Shown: positions 1 through 5,750, counted from the stretch's first letter. The stretch: 10,032 bases of DNA from JBMYQA01 sp049600855 (GCA_049600855.1 JBMYQA010000232.1:1-10032), one strand, 5' to 3'. Notes: generated by a model from the sequence alone, not told the origin. Numbers and translations: made by a program.

Positions 1-548
1 TAGTTAAATCGGTATCCAATGGAAAATTGGATTACTCGATTTGGAAGTTTTTCGTCGTTTTTCGCAGTATTACTCAAACCCAAATTGTATCTAAAATCTA
101 AATCGATATTATTTGAGCTTACTCCAAAGCCAAGTCCGAAGGCAAAATCTAAGGTATTTAATTGATCGCTCACGTCAACGTCATCAAGTTTAGCGGAAGT
201 AAGTAAGCCAAGTTGAGGCCCTGCTTGGAAGTTAAAGTCTGCTGTTGGATACCATTTTAATATAACTGGCAGATTCACATAGTTGTACTTCCCTGTTCCA
301 TCATTACTGACCTTCATTCCCTGAGCAGCATAGACCAATTCTGGTTGAATGGCAATTTTATCTGACGCTTTTAATATTGCATAAGGCCCTGCTAAAAAAC
401 CGAGTTTCAGTTCCCCATCTGGAGCGTCTACTCCCAACGTTGTTAGGCTCAGCCCTCCTTTGAAACCAAATTGTACATCCTGAGCAAAAGAACTACTACT
501 TACCATTATCAACAAAAATATGCCTAAAATGCGTGCTAAACCTTTCAT
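1..548 (-). CDS. Small outer-membrane beta-barrel protein (PorT-like family), complete except last base of stop
   Basis: Reading the minus strand from ATG at 548 gives 182 codons, then 'TA' at the window edge. The gene is therefore probably complete, with only the last base of a TAA/TAG stop missing. The protein starts with a Sec signal peptide: Lys2, a hydrophobic stretch at about 4-16, a Ser-rich segment, and a likely cleavage site in SFA-QD near residue 22. The mature part opens with FGFKGGLSL and alternates short beta strands with Asn/Asp-rich turns. Examples are AIQPELVYAAQG, YVNLPVILKWYP and FQAGPQLGLL. It ends in IGYRFN, close to the aromatic C-terminus usual for outer-membrane barrels. 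This is the pattern of the small 8-strand-type PorT/OMP_b-brl families common in Bacteroidota. The precise role is not known: such proteins are surface or assembly barrels of unassigned function. It is separate from guaB, whose terminator lies between the two. No convincing promoter was found upstream. Confidence 0.8.
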   Translation of the reverse strand, partial: MKGLARILGIFLLIMVSSSSFAQDVQFGFKGGLSLTTLGVDAPDGELKLGFLAGPYAILKASDKIAIQPELVYAAQGMKVSNDGTGKYNYVNLPVILKWYPTADFNFQAGPQLGLLTSAKLDDVDVSDQLNTLDFAFGLGFGVSSNNIDLDFRYNLGLSNTAKNDEKLPNRVIQFSIGYRFN

Positions 549-653
549 ATACTTGAACCATTTATATCTTTTATATGAGATGATTATCAACTCTAACTCA
601 TCATATAATGCCTGAAGTTGTTAGAAGTAAACATTTTTATTAGACTTTTTCAC

Positions 654-691
654 AAAAAAAAAATAACCGTCCAGTAACCAGACGGCCATTT
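654..691 (-). terminator. Intrinsic terminator of guaB
   Basis: In minus-strand RNA, CCGTC (685-681) pairs with GACGG (671-667). The stem extends inward with two wobble pairs and a G-C around a 3-nt loop, and outward through A/T and G-T pairs to about 691. Ten U residues follow (663-654). It lies about 40 bases past the guaB stop codon. Confidence 0.85.
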
Positions 692-727
692 AAGGTTGTG
701 TATGTGTAAAGTTGAAATAGGTACGAA

Positions 728-2203
728 TTATTTTCTCCTGCTATAGTTTGGGGCTTCACGAGTAATTTGCACATCGTGCGGATGGCTTTCGTAAACACCA
801 GCAGCAGTAATTTTGGTGAACTTGGCTCCTTGTAAGGCAGTAATATCTGCCGCACCACAATAACCCATTCCCGCCTTTAAGCCACCAATCATTTGATAAA
901 GCACTTCTTCCACTCGCCCTTTGTAAGGAACACGGCCCGAAATGCCTTCAGGGACCAGCTTTTTCACATCATCTTCAGCATCTTGGAAATAGCGATCTTT
1001 TGATCCTTCCTCCATAGCTTCCACAGATCCCATACCTCGATATGATTTAAACTTACGTCCTTCATAAATAATCATCTCTCCCGGAGCTTCTTCCGTTCCA
1101 GCAAGTAATGAACCAATCATTACACAATTAGCTCCACCAGCAATAGCTTTTACCACATCGCCAGAAAAACGAATCCCTCCATCAGCAATTACAGGCACCC
1201 CCTTTTCTTTCAAGGCCTCCGCAGCTTGCATCACAGCACTTAGCTGAGGCACCCCTACTCCTGCAATAATACGCGTAGTACAAATACTACCAGGCCCAAC
1301 GCCAACCTTCACGCAATCCGCTCCGGCTTCAGCTAATGCTAAAGCACCTTCAGCCGTTGCTACATTGCCTCCAACTACATCTAAATCGGGATATTGCTTC
1401 TTTGCTGTCCTTACCGCTTCTAATACCCCCTTAGAATGTCCATGCGCTGTATCAATGGCTACTACATCTACTCCTGCACTTTTTAATGCCTCAATGCGTT
1501 TTAGCATATCACCCGTTACGCCCACTGCAGCACCTACTCGTAAACGACCGTAAGAATCTTTACAAGCATTTGGACGGTTTCTATTTTTTAGGATGTCTTT
1601 ATAAGTGATTAGTCCTATTAACCTGTAGCCTTCGTCAACAATGGGGAGCTTTTCTATCTTAAACTCCTGCAAAATATCTTCCGCTTCATCTAAGCTAATT
1701 CCTTCACGAGCGGTTATGAGGTTTTCTCGAGTCATTACATCTTCTACAGGAATTGATAAATCCTTCTGGAACCTTAGGTCTCTATTGGTCAATATACCAA
1801 TTAATTTCCCCCCTGCATTCACTACGGGAATTCCCCCAATTTTATGTTCTCTCATCAAATTACTAGCCGTAGCTAGTGTTGCTTGAGGATCGAGCGTTAT
1901 GGGGTCTAAGATCATCCCACTTTGGGATCTTTTTACTTTTCTTACTTGAGCTGCCTGACGCTCAATGCTCATATTTTTGTGGATAAATCCAATGCCACCT
2001 TGATGTGCCATAGCAATAGCCAATTCGGCTTCTGTTACAGTATCCATGGCCGCAGAGATGAGTGGAATATTCAATTGAATATTCTTGGTCAGGAACGTTT
2101 TCGAACTTGTATCACGGGGAAGAACCTCGGAATAAGCGGGCACCAGTAATACATCATCGTATGTTAGTGCCTCGTAGACTAACTTGGTAGGATTAAGTGT
2201 CAT
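728..2203 (-). CDS. guaB: Inosine-5'-monophosphate dehydrogenase
   Basis: This enzyme oxidises IMP to XMP with NAD+, the committed step of guanine nucleotide synthesis in the cytoplasm, and acts as a tetramer. The 491-residue length is normal for bacterial GuaB. The N-terminal barrel half carries the TYDDVLLVP and PLISAAMDTVTE signatures (residues 14-22 and 47-58). Two CBS domains interrupt the barrel at about 98-150 and 157-210. The barrel then resumes with the AHGHS segment (253-257) and GGNVAT (278-283). The K+/catalytic loop GPGSICTTR (303-311) contains nucleophile Cys308. IMP-phosphate-binding motifs are DGGIR (341-345) and SYRGMGS (387-393). The mobile flap has the Arg-Tyr pair at 404-405 and GISGRVPYKG (420-429). 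No key residue is missing. The start at 2203 is directly followed by the conserved family N-terminus. A TAnnTTTG promoter lies upstream, and the terminator downstream marks a single-gene transcript. Confidence 0.98.
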   Translation of the reverse strand: MTLNPTKLVYEALTYDDVLLVPAYSEVLPRDTSSKTFLTKNIQLNIPLISAAMDTVTEAELAIAMAHQGGIGFIHKNMSIERQAAQVRKVKRSQSGMILDPITLDPQATLATASNLMREHKIGGIPVVNAGGKLIGILTNRDLRFQKDLSIPVEDVMTRENLITAREGISLDEAEDILQEFKIEKLPIVDEGYRLIGLITYKDILKNRNRPNACKDSYGRLRVGAAVGVTGDMLKRIEALKSAGVDVVAIDTAHGHSKGVLEAVRTAKKQYPDLDVVGGNVATAEGALALAEAGADCVKVGVGPGSICTTRIIAGVGVPQLSAVMQAAEALKEKGVPVIADGGIRFSGDVVKAIAGGANCVMIGSLLAGTEEAPGEMIIYEGRKFKSYRGMGSVEAMEEGSKDRYFQDAEDDVKKLVPEGISGRVPYKGRVEEVLYQMIGGLKAGMGYCGAADITALQGAKFTKITAAGVYESHPHDVQITREAPNYSRRK

Positions 2204-2264
2204 TTCGCAAACAAGAATTTTGAGGTTCTTTTGGAGCCCTCATTTGTTAAGCTTATTTGCCGAG

Positions 2265-2299
2265 CAAAATTAGGAGGAATTTTTTATATCTTTCGCAAA
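2265..2299 (-). promoter_or_regulatory. Probable guaB promoter (Bacteroidota type)
   Basis: On the minus strand, TAATTTTG at 2272-2265 is a perfect match to the Bacteroidota -7 box TAnnTTTG. TTTG at 2299-2296 lies 23 bp upstream, at the long end of the accepted spacing for the -33 element. Transcription would start near 2258 and leave a leader of about 55 nt before the guaB ATG. Confidence 0.55.
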
Positions 2300-2400
2300 G
2301 ATTTAGAAAAAAGTTTGCGGTAAATATTACATCACTGTACAATAAGCATCTCAACTTATTAACAATCAACCCTTTATGTGATTTATAACTTTTAAGAACA

Positions 2401-3297
2401 ATGAAAAAACATCAACTTCTATTAGTAGCTGTTGGCATTTTGCTAGCGAGTTGTGTATCGAAGAAAGATTTTTTAGCAGAGCAAAAGGCAAAGCAACGTG
2501 CCCAAACTGAAATGGCTAAATTGCGCAAAGCGAATAGTGAACTACAACAACAACTCAAAGCGCTGCAGTCGGACACTACTCAACTTGGACAAAATGTACG
2601 TGAGTTAACAGCTAAAAACGACAATACATCCAACGATTTGAATGAGGCCAGAAAGCGCTATCAATCCTTATTGGAATCGAGTAAATTGAGTAATGATGAA
2701 CTCAAAGCCAAACTCAATAAAAAAGAAGCTGAGTTGTTAGAAAAAGAAAAGGCACTTGCCGAGCGAGAAAAAGTAGTACAGGACTTGCGAGATGCCATCT
2801 CAAAAAAGGAACAAGTGACTCAAGGTTTATTGGATAAAGTAAATAAAGCCCTAATTGGCTTTGCTTCAGATGAATTGAAAGTAGAACGTAAAGGAGGAAA
2901 AATTTACGTTTCATTAGCTGAAAAACTCCTCTTTAAATCTGGAAGTGCAGATGTGGAGTCTAAAGGAAAAAGCGCATTGCAAAAGTTGGCTGAGGTACTC
3001 AATAAAAATACAGACATCGATATTCAAATTGAAGGGCATACTGACAATGTACCCATCAAAACGGCTAAATTTCAAGACAATTGGGATTTAAGTGTTATTC
3101 GTGCCACCTCTATTGTACGAGTGCTAACCTGGCAATATAAGGTTGATGCCAAGCGCGTAATTCCTGCAGGCAGAAGCTCACACTTCCCGATTGCTCCAAA
3201 TGATACTGCTGAAGGCAAAGCCAAAAACAGACGCGTAGAGATCATCTTATCACCTAATTTGGATGAGTTGATGAAGTTGTTGGAGGCTCAAGGGTAA
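2401..3297 (+). CDS. OmpA-family lipoprotein with periplasmic coiled coil
   Basis: A 298-residue lipoprotein predicted to tether the outer membrane to peptidoglycan. Residues 1-18 are a lipoprotein signal peptide (KK, a hydrophobic stretch, then lipobox LASC with Cys18 as the lipidated residue). Residues about 24-148 are rich in Lys, Glu, Gln and Leu and look like a long alpha-helical coiled coil, with a run of KKEAELLEKEKALAEREK-type heptads around 107-124. The OmpA C-terminal domain covers about 160-290: VSLAEKLLFKSGSADV near 170-185, IEGHTDNVPI (210-219) with the peptidoglycan-contacting Asp215, Arg234 in SVIRATS, and NRRVEI (276-281). This arrangement resembles the OmpA/MotB-domain lipoproteins common in Bacteroidota. 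It is divergent from guaB and monocistronic, with a terminator just downstream. No convincing -33/-7 pair was found; a weak TAACTTTT at 2386-2393 would give an almost leaderless mRNA. Confidence 0.9.
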   Translation: MKKHQLLLVAVGILLASCVSKKDFLAEQKAKQRAQTEMAKLRKANSELQQQLKALQSDTTQLGQNVRELTAKNDNTSNDLNEARKRYQSLLESSKLSNDELKAKLNKKEAELLEKEKALAEREKVVQDLRDAISKKEQVTQGLLDKVNKALIGFASDELKVERKGGKIYVSLAEKLLFKSGSADVESKGKSALQKLAEVLNKNTDIDIQIEGHTDNVPIKTAKFQDNWDLSVIRATSIVRVLTWQYKVDAKRVIPAGRSSHFPIAPNDTAEGKAKNRRVEIILSPNLDELMKLLEAQG

Positions 3298-3324
3298 GTC
3301 AAATCAACTAAACGCACTAAGAAT

Positions 3325-3402
3325 GCCTTGGAAGAAATGCTAAGAGGCTGTTTGAATTTTTTGTTTAGTGCTAAAAGTTCAGACAGTCTCTAAGGCTTTT
3401 TT
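3325..3402 (+). terminator. Terminator hairpin of the OmpA-family gene, overlapping the convergent gene's end
   Basis: In plus-strand RNA a 14-bp arm (3343-3356) pairs with 3378-3391, with only two G-U wobbles. An outer GCCTT (3325-3329) can pair with AAGGC (3392-3396), directly followed by six U residues (3397-3402). It lies 28 bases past the OmpA-family stop. The stem and U-tract cover the last codons and stop of the convergent acetyltransferase gene. The minus-strand side has no comparable U-tract, so it reads best as a plus-strand terminator. Confidence 0.65.
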
Positions 3403-4139
3403 GTTAAGATCAAATAGACACGTTCACCAAGCTTTTCAAAACCTAACTTTTCTGCAACTTTAATGGAAGCATAATTATCTTCTCCAGCGCTCCATGTTGG
3501 AATCAGTTGTGTATTTGTCTGTATATCTTGTAGCAGCATAGCACTTGCCGCAGTAGAATAGCCTTGATTCCGATAGCCTTCTTTAGTTTCCACCCCAATC
3601 TCTATATATTGAAGTGTATGTGTTGGCGCATAACTTAAACTGACCAATTGATTTTCAATCACAGCACCATATGCAAAGCCCTTGTCAATTGCATTCTCCA
3701 TGAGTTGTGTATTGTCAAAGCCAAAGGCCGCTAATAAAGATTTATCTTCCGTTATTAACTTTCGAACTGCCTGATTTTCATATTTCCTCACTTGGTGGTT
3801 CAAGCCATAATACACATCTCCATATTCCCGAACAGCACACTTCCAATCGTTCTTTATTACCTTTAATAAGGGTTTAGCGAGCTCTTGGCTCACATTTATA
3901 CATCTCCAGTCGTGTAAATTTTTCAGGATTTCCCATAAAATTATTGCATCCTCACCAAAACCAGTAGGCTCACCTGGATCTAATTTGGATTGAATCACAT
4001 AATTTACCTGTTGCTCATCGAGGTAAATGTCGGCTAAATCATTTTCCAACAAATATTTAGGAATGGTTAAAAAATGGCTTTCTTCCAATTGACTCACAAA
4101 AGCCATTTTCTCTTGGTAGTTTAAGCGCAAGATGTTCAT
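3390..4139 (-). CDS. GNAT-family acetyltransferase (ZmaR-like group)
   Basis: A 249-residue protein whose C-terminal half is a GNAT N-acetyltransferase fold, expected to transfer acetyl from acetyl-CoA to an amine. The acetyl-CoA pyrophosphate-binding motif (R/Q-x-x-G-x-A/S) is RNQGYS at residues 190-195. It is preceded by the beta-4 strand YIEIGVET (178-185). The C-terminal NYASIKVAEKLGFEKLGERVYLI (about 222-244) is the usual 'N-x-x-S-x-x-hA-x-K-h-G-F' ending of the fold. The N-terminal half (1-130) has few recognisable motifs. The overall length and a WS-x6-AS segment before the last helix resemble the GNAT group that includes zwittermicin A resistance protein ZmaR. That assignment is from memory of the family, and the substrate is unknown. 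The gene is monocistronic, with its own candidate promoter in the tail of the tRNA-Leu terminator. Confidence 0.8.
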   Translation of the reverse strand: MNILRLNYQEKMAFVSQLEESHFLTIPKYLLENDLADIYLDEQQVNYVIQSKLDPGEPTGFGEDAIILWEILKNLHDWRCINVSQELAKPLLKVIKNDWKCAVREYGDVYYGLNHQVRKYENQAVRKLITEDKSLLAAFGFDNTQLMENAIDKGFAYGAVIENQLVSLSYAPTHTLQYIEIGVETKEGYRNQGYSTAASAMLLQDIQTNTQLIPTWSAGEDNYASIKVAEKLGFEKLGERVYLILTKKP

Positions 4140-4145
4140 ATCATT

Positions 4146-4172
4146 TTGGTTTTATGGGATTTCTAAAACCAA
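4146..4172. repeat. Perfect 9-bp inverted repeat upstream of the acetyltransferase gene
   Basis: TTGGTTTTA (4146-4154) and TAAAACCAA (4164-4172) are perfect inverted copies around a 9-base spacer. The repeat ends 7 bases before the acetyltransferase ATG and overlaps the candidate -7 box. It could be an operator for a dimeric repressor or a hairpin in the 5' leader. Confidence 0.6.
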
Positions 4173-4198
4173 TTTATGGTGAAGTGCTTTAAAAACAA
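4169..4198 (-). promoter_or_regulatory. Candidate promoter of the acetyltransferase gene
   Basis: On the minus strand, TAAATTGG (4176-4169) matches the -7 box TAnnTTTG at all but one position. TTG (4198-4196) lies 19 bp upstream. The -33 element falls inside the U-tract of the tRNA-Leu terminator, so the two units are packed end to end. Confidence 0.4.
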
Positions 4199-4224
4199 AA
4201 AACCCTAGATCAAATGATCTAGGG
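4191..4224 (-). terminator. Intrinsic terminator after tRNA-Leu
   Basis: In minus-strand RNA, CCCTAGATC (4224-4216) and GATCTAGGG (4211-4203) form a perfect 9-bp stem with a 4-nt ATTT loop. U6-G-U5 (4202-4191) follows. It starts 10 bases past the tRNA 3' end. Confidence 0.9.
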
Positions 4225-4233
4225 CTATTGGAG

Positions 4234-4318
4234 TACCCAGGGCGGGACTTGAACCCGCACGACCGCAATGGTCACAGGATTTTAAGTCCTGCGTGTCTAC
4301 CAATTCCACCACCTGGGC
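4234..4318 (-). tRNA. tRNA-Leu (anticodon UAA)
   Basis: This 85-nt class II tRNA has acceptor arms GCCCAGG (4318-4312) and CCTGGGT (4241-4235) and discriminator A at 4234. The D-arm has the GGTAGACAC-type loop. The anticodon stem is CAGGA/TCCTG around loop CTTAAAA, with anticodon TAA at 4284-4282. A long variable arm (TGACCATTGCGGTCG region) is typical of leucine tRNAs, and the T-loop is GGTTCAAGTCC. CCA is not directly encoded at the 3' end and must be added enzymatically. It decodes UUA and UUG. Confidence 0.95.
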
Positions 4319-4333
4319 AACAAAAATTTTATT

Positions 4334-4356
4334 AAAAAAACCCTCACTACTGAGGG
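4334..4356 (-). terminator. Intrinsic terminator after tRNA-Gly, upstream of tRNA-Leu
   Basis: In minus-strand RNA, CCCTCA (4356-4351) pairs with TGAGGG (4346-4341) around the 4-nt loop GTAG. Seven U residues follow (4340-4334). It begins 8 bases after the tRNA-Gly 3' end and stops 15 bases before the tRNA-Leu 5' end. Confidence 0.85.
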
Positions 4357-4364
4357 CTAAAATG

Positions 4365-4437
4365 AGCGAGAGACGAGATTCGAACTCGCGACCCCAACCT
4401 TGGCAAGGTTGTGCTCTACCAACTGAGCTACTCTCGC
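4365..4437 (-). tRNA. tRNA-Gly (anticodon GCC)
   Basis: This 73-nt cloverleaf has acceptor arms GCGAGAG (4437-4431) and CTCTCGC (4372-4366) and discriminator U at 4365, as usual for tRNA-Gly. The D-arm is AGCTCAGTTGGTAGAGC. The anticodon stem is CAACC/GGTTG around loop TTGCCAA, with anticodon GCC at 4404-4402. The T-arm contains GAGTTCGAATCTC. CCA is not encoded. It reads GGC and GGU codons and is the first gene behind the strong promoter at 4465-4494. Confidence 0.95.
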
Positions 4438-4442
4438 TGATA

Positions 4443-4460
4443 GCCTTTTTTCTGAAAGGC
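4443..4460 (-). other. Hairpin at the 5' end of the tRNA-Gly transcript
   Basis: On the minus strand, GCCTTT (4460-4455) can pair with AAAGGC (4448-4443) around a 6-nt loop. It lies between the tRNA promoter and the tRNA-Gly 5' end, and the predicted start site falls at or near its 5' edge. No U-tract follows, so it is not a terminator. It may protect the leader or guide RNase P processing (inference). Confidence 0.4.
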
Positions 4461-4464
4461 GATG

Positions 4465-4494
4465 CAAATATAGCTCCCTTATTTTAAACTACAA
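4465..4494 (-). promoter_or_regulatory. Strong promoter for the tRNA genes (Bacteroidota type)
   Basis: On the minus strand, TATATTTG (4472-4465) is a perfect TAnnTTTG -7 box, with TTG (4494-4492) 19 bp upstream. The predicted start is about 4458-4460, roughly 20 nt before tRNA-Gly. It is the best-matching promoter in the window, as expected for a stable-RNA gene. Confidence 0.75.
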
Positions 4495-4514
4495 TACTTC
4501 CACTTAATTTTTTA

Positions 4515-5411
4515 TTAAAAATCTCGTAATCCCCCTGTATGAATAGCCATAATACGCGTGCCTCGCTCAAAGAAGTCTTTTTTTATCAAATCATAAATGC
4601 CAAAAAATAATTTTCCTGTATATACAAACTCTATGGCTAACAGATGTTTTTGCTGAAATGCTTCGATAAATAGTTCTAATTCGGGCTTCTTCTTCGCATA
4701 GCCGCCAAAATGATAACCTAACTTTAACTCCCAATTCGAATACACTGCTGTAATTCCATAATTACCCAATAGATTCTGAATGTCATCGTACATCCATGTT
4801 GCGCCCTTTAGCACAGGAATTCCTAAAATCTTTTTTTGTCCTTCTAATCCTGCAATTAAACCGGCCATAGTTCCTCCTGTGCCACATGCTGTACAGAGGT
4901 AATCATAGTCTGCGTTAATTTCCGCTACGAGTTCTGCACAACCTTGCACCGCATAGGAATTACTCCCGCCTTCTGGAATAAGGTAACAAGGCCCAAAGTC
5001 TGCCAATAATTTGGCTTTGACTTCTCCTTCGTTCTTTTTCCGATAGCGCTGCCGATCTAGGTAATGTAATTCCATCCCACATGTTTTGGCAAAAGCTAAA
5101 GTTTCATTTAAAGGATGATGTTCCTCTCCTCGAATAATACCTATCGTCTGAAAACCTGCTAACTTGCCTGCTACAGCTGTTGCTAAAATGTGATTCGAGT
5201 AGGCCCCTCCAAAAGTTAAAAGCTTCGTGTGCCCTTCCTTCTGCGCTTGTACTAAATTGTATTTCAACTTACGCCATTTATTTCCCGATACCTGAGGATG
5301 GATTAAATCTTCGCGCTTGACCATCAATTGTACGCCTTTTTCGTCAAATAAAGGATCGTACAATTCCTGTATCACTGAGTTGGAAACTTGAATGGGCTTA
5401 ATTATTGGCAT
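4515..5411 (-). CDS. PLP-dependent ACC deaminase / D-cysteine desulfhydrase-like enzyme
   Basis: A fold-type II pyridoxal-phosphate enzyme of the group that cleaves D-cysteine to pyruvate, H2S and ammonia, or deaminates 1-aminocyclopropane-1-carboxylate. Numbering is from the ATG at 5411 (298 residues). SGNKWRKLKYNL (42-53) contains the probable Schiff-base Lys45. GGAYSNHI (68-75) has the conserved Ser72-Asn73 that sits over the PLP ring. EGGSNSYAVQGCAE (147-160) and the phosphate-cup loop ACGTGGTMAG (175-184) follow. FVYTGK (262-267) keeps the active-site tyrosine of the family. The C-terminus stops at HTGGLRDF, without the longer tail of classical ACC deaminases, so the desulfhydrase side looks more likely; the substrate is not proven. 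A TTG at 5420 would add three residues and overlap the upstream small ORF. ATG at 5411 is preferred because it lies 5 bp behind that ORF's stop. No clear terminator follows before the tRNA promoter. Confidence 0.85.
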   Translation of the reverse strand: MPIIKPIQVSNSVIQELYDPLFDEKGVQLMVKREDLIHPQVSGNKWRKLKYNLVQAQKEGHTKLLTFGGAYSNHILATAVAGKLAGFQTIGIIRGEEHHPLNETLAFAKTCGMELHYLDRQRYRKKNEGEVKAKLLADFGPCYLIPEGGSNSYAVQGCAELVAEINADYDYLCTACGTGGTMAGLIAGLEGQKKILGIPVLKGATWMYDDIQNLLGNYGITAVYSNWELKLGYHFGGYAKKKPELELFIEAFQQKHLLAIEFVYTGKLFFGIYDLIKKDFFERGTRIMAIHTGGLRDF

Positions 5412-5416
5412 AAAAG

Positions 5417-5614
5417 TCAAGGGCTTGCAGATTTGTTGTACGCTATCGGTTCTTGTGGGATAGGTTCAGTATCAGATATTGGTTCTACCCTAATGAGGGT
5501 GAAGATAAGAAGCAAAGCAACTAAAAAGAATAGTGTGTATCACAAATAGATTTGCTTGAGCTGAACTAATTGATTCGTAATCTGTTTCATTTGATGAAGT
5601 ACTTTAGTATTCAT
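5417..5614 (-). pseudogene. Small single-pass membrane protein ORF interrupted by one in-frame TGA
   Basis: Reading from ATG at 5614, 24 codons (starting MNTKVLHQMKQ, with a Gln/Leu/Lys-rich amphipathic segment) lead to a TGA at 5542-5540. The same frame then stays open for 40 more codons and ends at TGA 5419-5417. The part after the first stop begins YTLFFLVALLLIFTLI, a clear transmembrane helix, followed by a Pro/Glu-rich tail. A helix-TM-tail layout across one stop suggests a 65-codon gene with a single nonsense change (TGG to TGA would restore Trp), or a sequencing error. No ATG lies after the internal stop that could restart the membrane segment. It ends 5 bp before the ATG of the desulfhydrase-like gene and would share a transcript with it. 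The family is not recognised. Confidence 0.4.
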
Positions 5615-5625
5615 AAGTACTAAAG
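5602..5625. repeat. Perfect 8-bp inverted repeat enclosing the small membrane ORF start
   Basis: CTTTAGTA (5602-5609) and TACTAAAG (5618-5625) are perfect inverted copies around an 8-base spacer that contains the ATG at 5614. The right arm also overlaps TATCTTTA (5628-5621, minus), a one-mismatch -7 box without a visible -33 element. It could be an operator or a start-codon-masking hairpin. Confidence 0.45.
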
Positions 5626-5645
5626 ATACAAAAATTTAAGAAGCC

Positions 5646-5750
5646 TTATAAATGAGAGAAGCCTGCCCCAAAAGGACAAGCCTCACCATCTAAAGTCGAA
5701 AGTTTGAAGAAATCACGTTCTTCTAAAACTTTATGCGGATTGTATAGCAT
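5646..5750 (-). CDS. Possible 34-residue peptide of unknown function
   Basis: ATG at 5750 opens 34 codons ending in TAA at 5648-5646. The peptide begins MLYNPHKVLEER and ends CPFGAGFSHL, with one Cys and no signal peptide or membrane segment. It is not recognised. In favour of expression: it lies about 75 nt downstream of a predicted regulated promoter (5832-5865) on the same strand, and its composition is not biased. Against: it is short and has no ribosome-binding evidence, although none is expected in this group. Its last third also coincides with an 11-bp RNA hairpin that may be the real functional element. The frame is closed by a TGA five codons upstream of the ATG. Confidence 0.3.
   Translation of the reverse strand: MLYNPHKVLEERDFFKLSTLDGEACPFGAGFSHL
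5658..5684 (-). other. Strand-specific RNA hairpin in the leader region
   Basis: In minus-strand RNA, GAGGCTTGTCC (5684-5674) pairs with GGGCAGGCTTC (5668-5658). The stem has 11 bp including three G-U wobbles, around a 5-nt UUUUG loop. On the plus strand the wobbles become A-C mismatches, so the structure is selective for minus-strand RNA. The following bases are U-rich but broken up, so it is either a decayed terminator or a leader attenuator ahead of the small membrane ORF. Confidence 0.5.

Noticed and set aside
640..858. 72-codon minus-strand ORF over the guaB 3' end and terminator
   Set aside because: It overlaps guaB in another frame and runs through the terminator hairpin.
1365..2149. 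Three plus-strand ORFs of 62-81 codons inside guaB
   Set aside because: They are antisense to a fully conserved guaB reading frame and carry no recognisable motif or promoter.
2386..2393. TAACTTTT as a -7 box for the OmpA-family gene
   Set aside because: It has one mismatch and no -33 TTG at proper distance, so it is too weak to call.
2714..2914. 66-codon minus-strand ORF inside the OmpA-family gene
   Set aside because: Its hydrophobic look comes from reading the Lys/Glu-rich coiled-coil codons in antisense.
4293..4487. 64-codon plus-strand ORF with a 'RRDSNSRPQPWQGCALPTEL'-type sequence
   Set aside because: It is the antisense strand of the two tRNA genes. This peptide is a well-known spurious translation of tRNA regions.
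5641..5683. Three AAGCCT direct repeats suggestive of a repeat array
   Set aside because: The spacing is irregular and the units are only 6 bases; two of them are explained by the hairpin arms.
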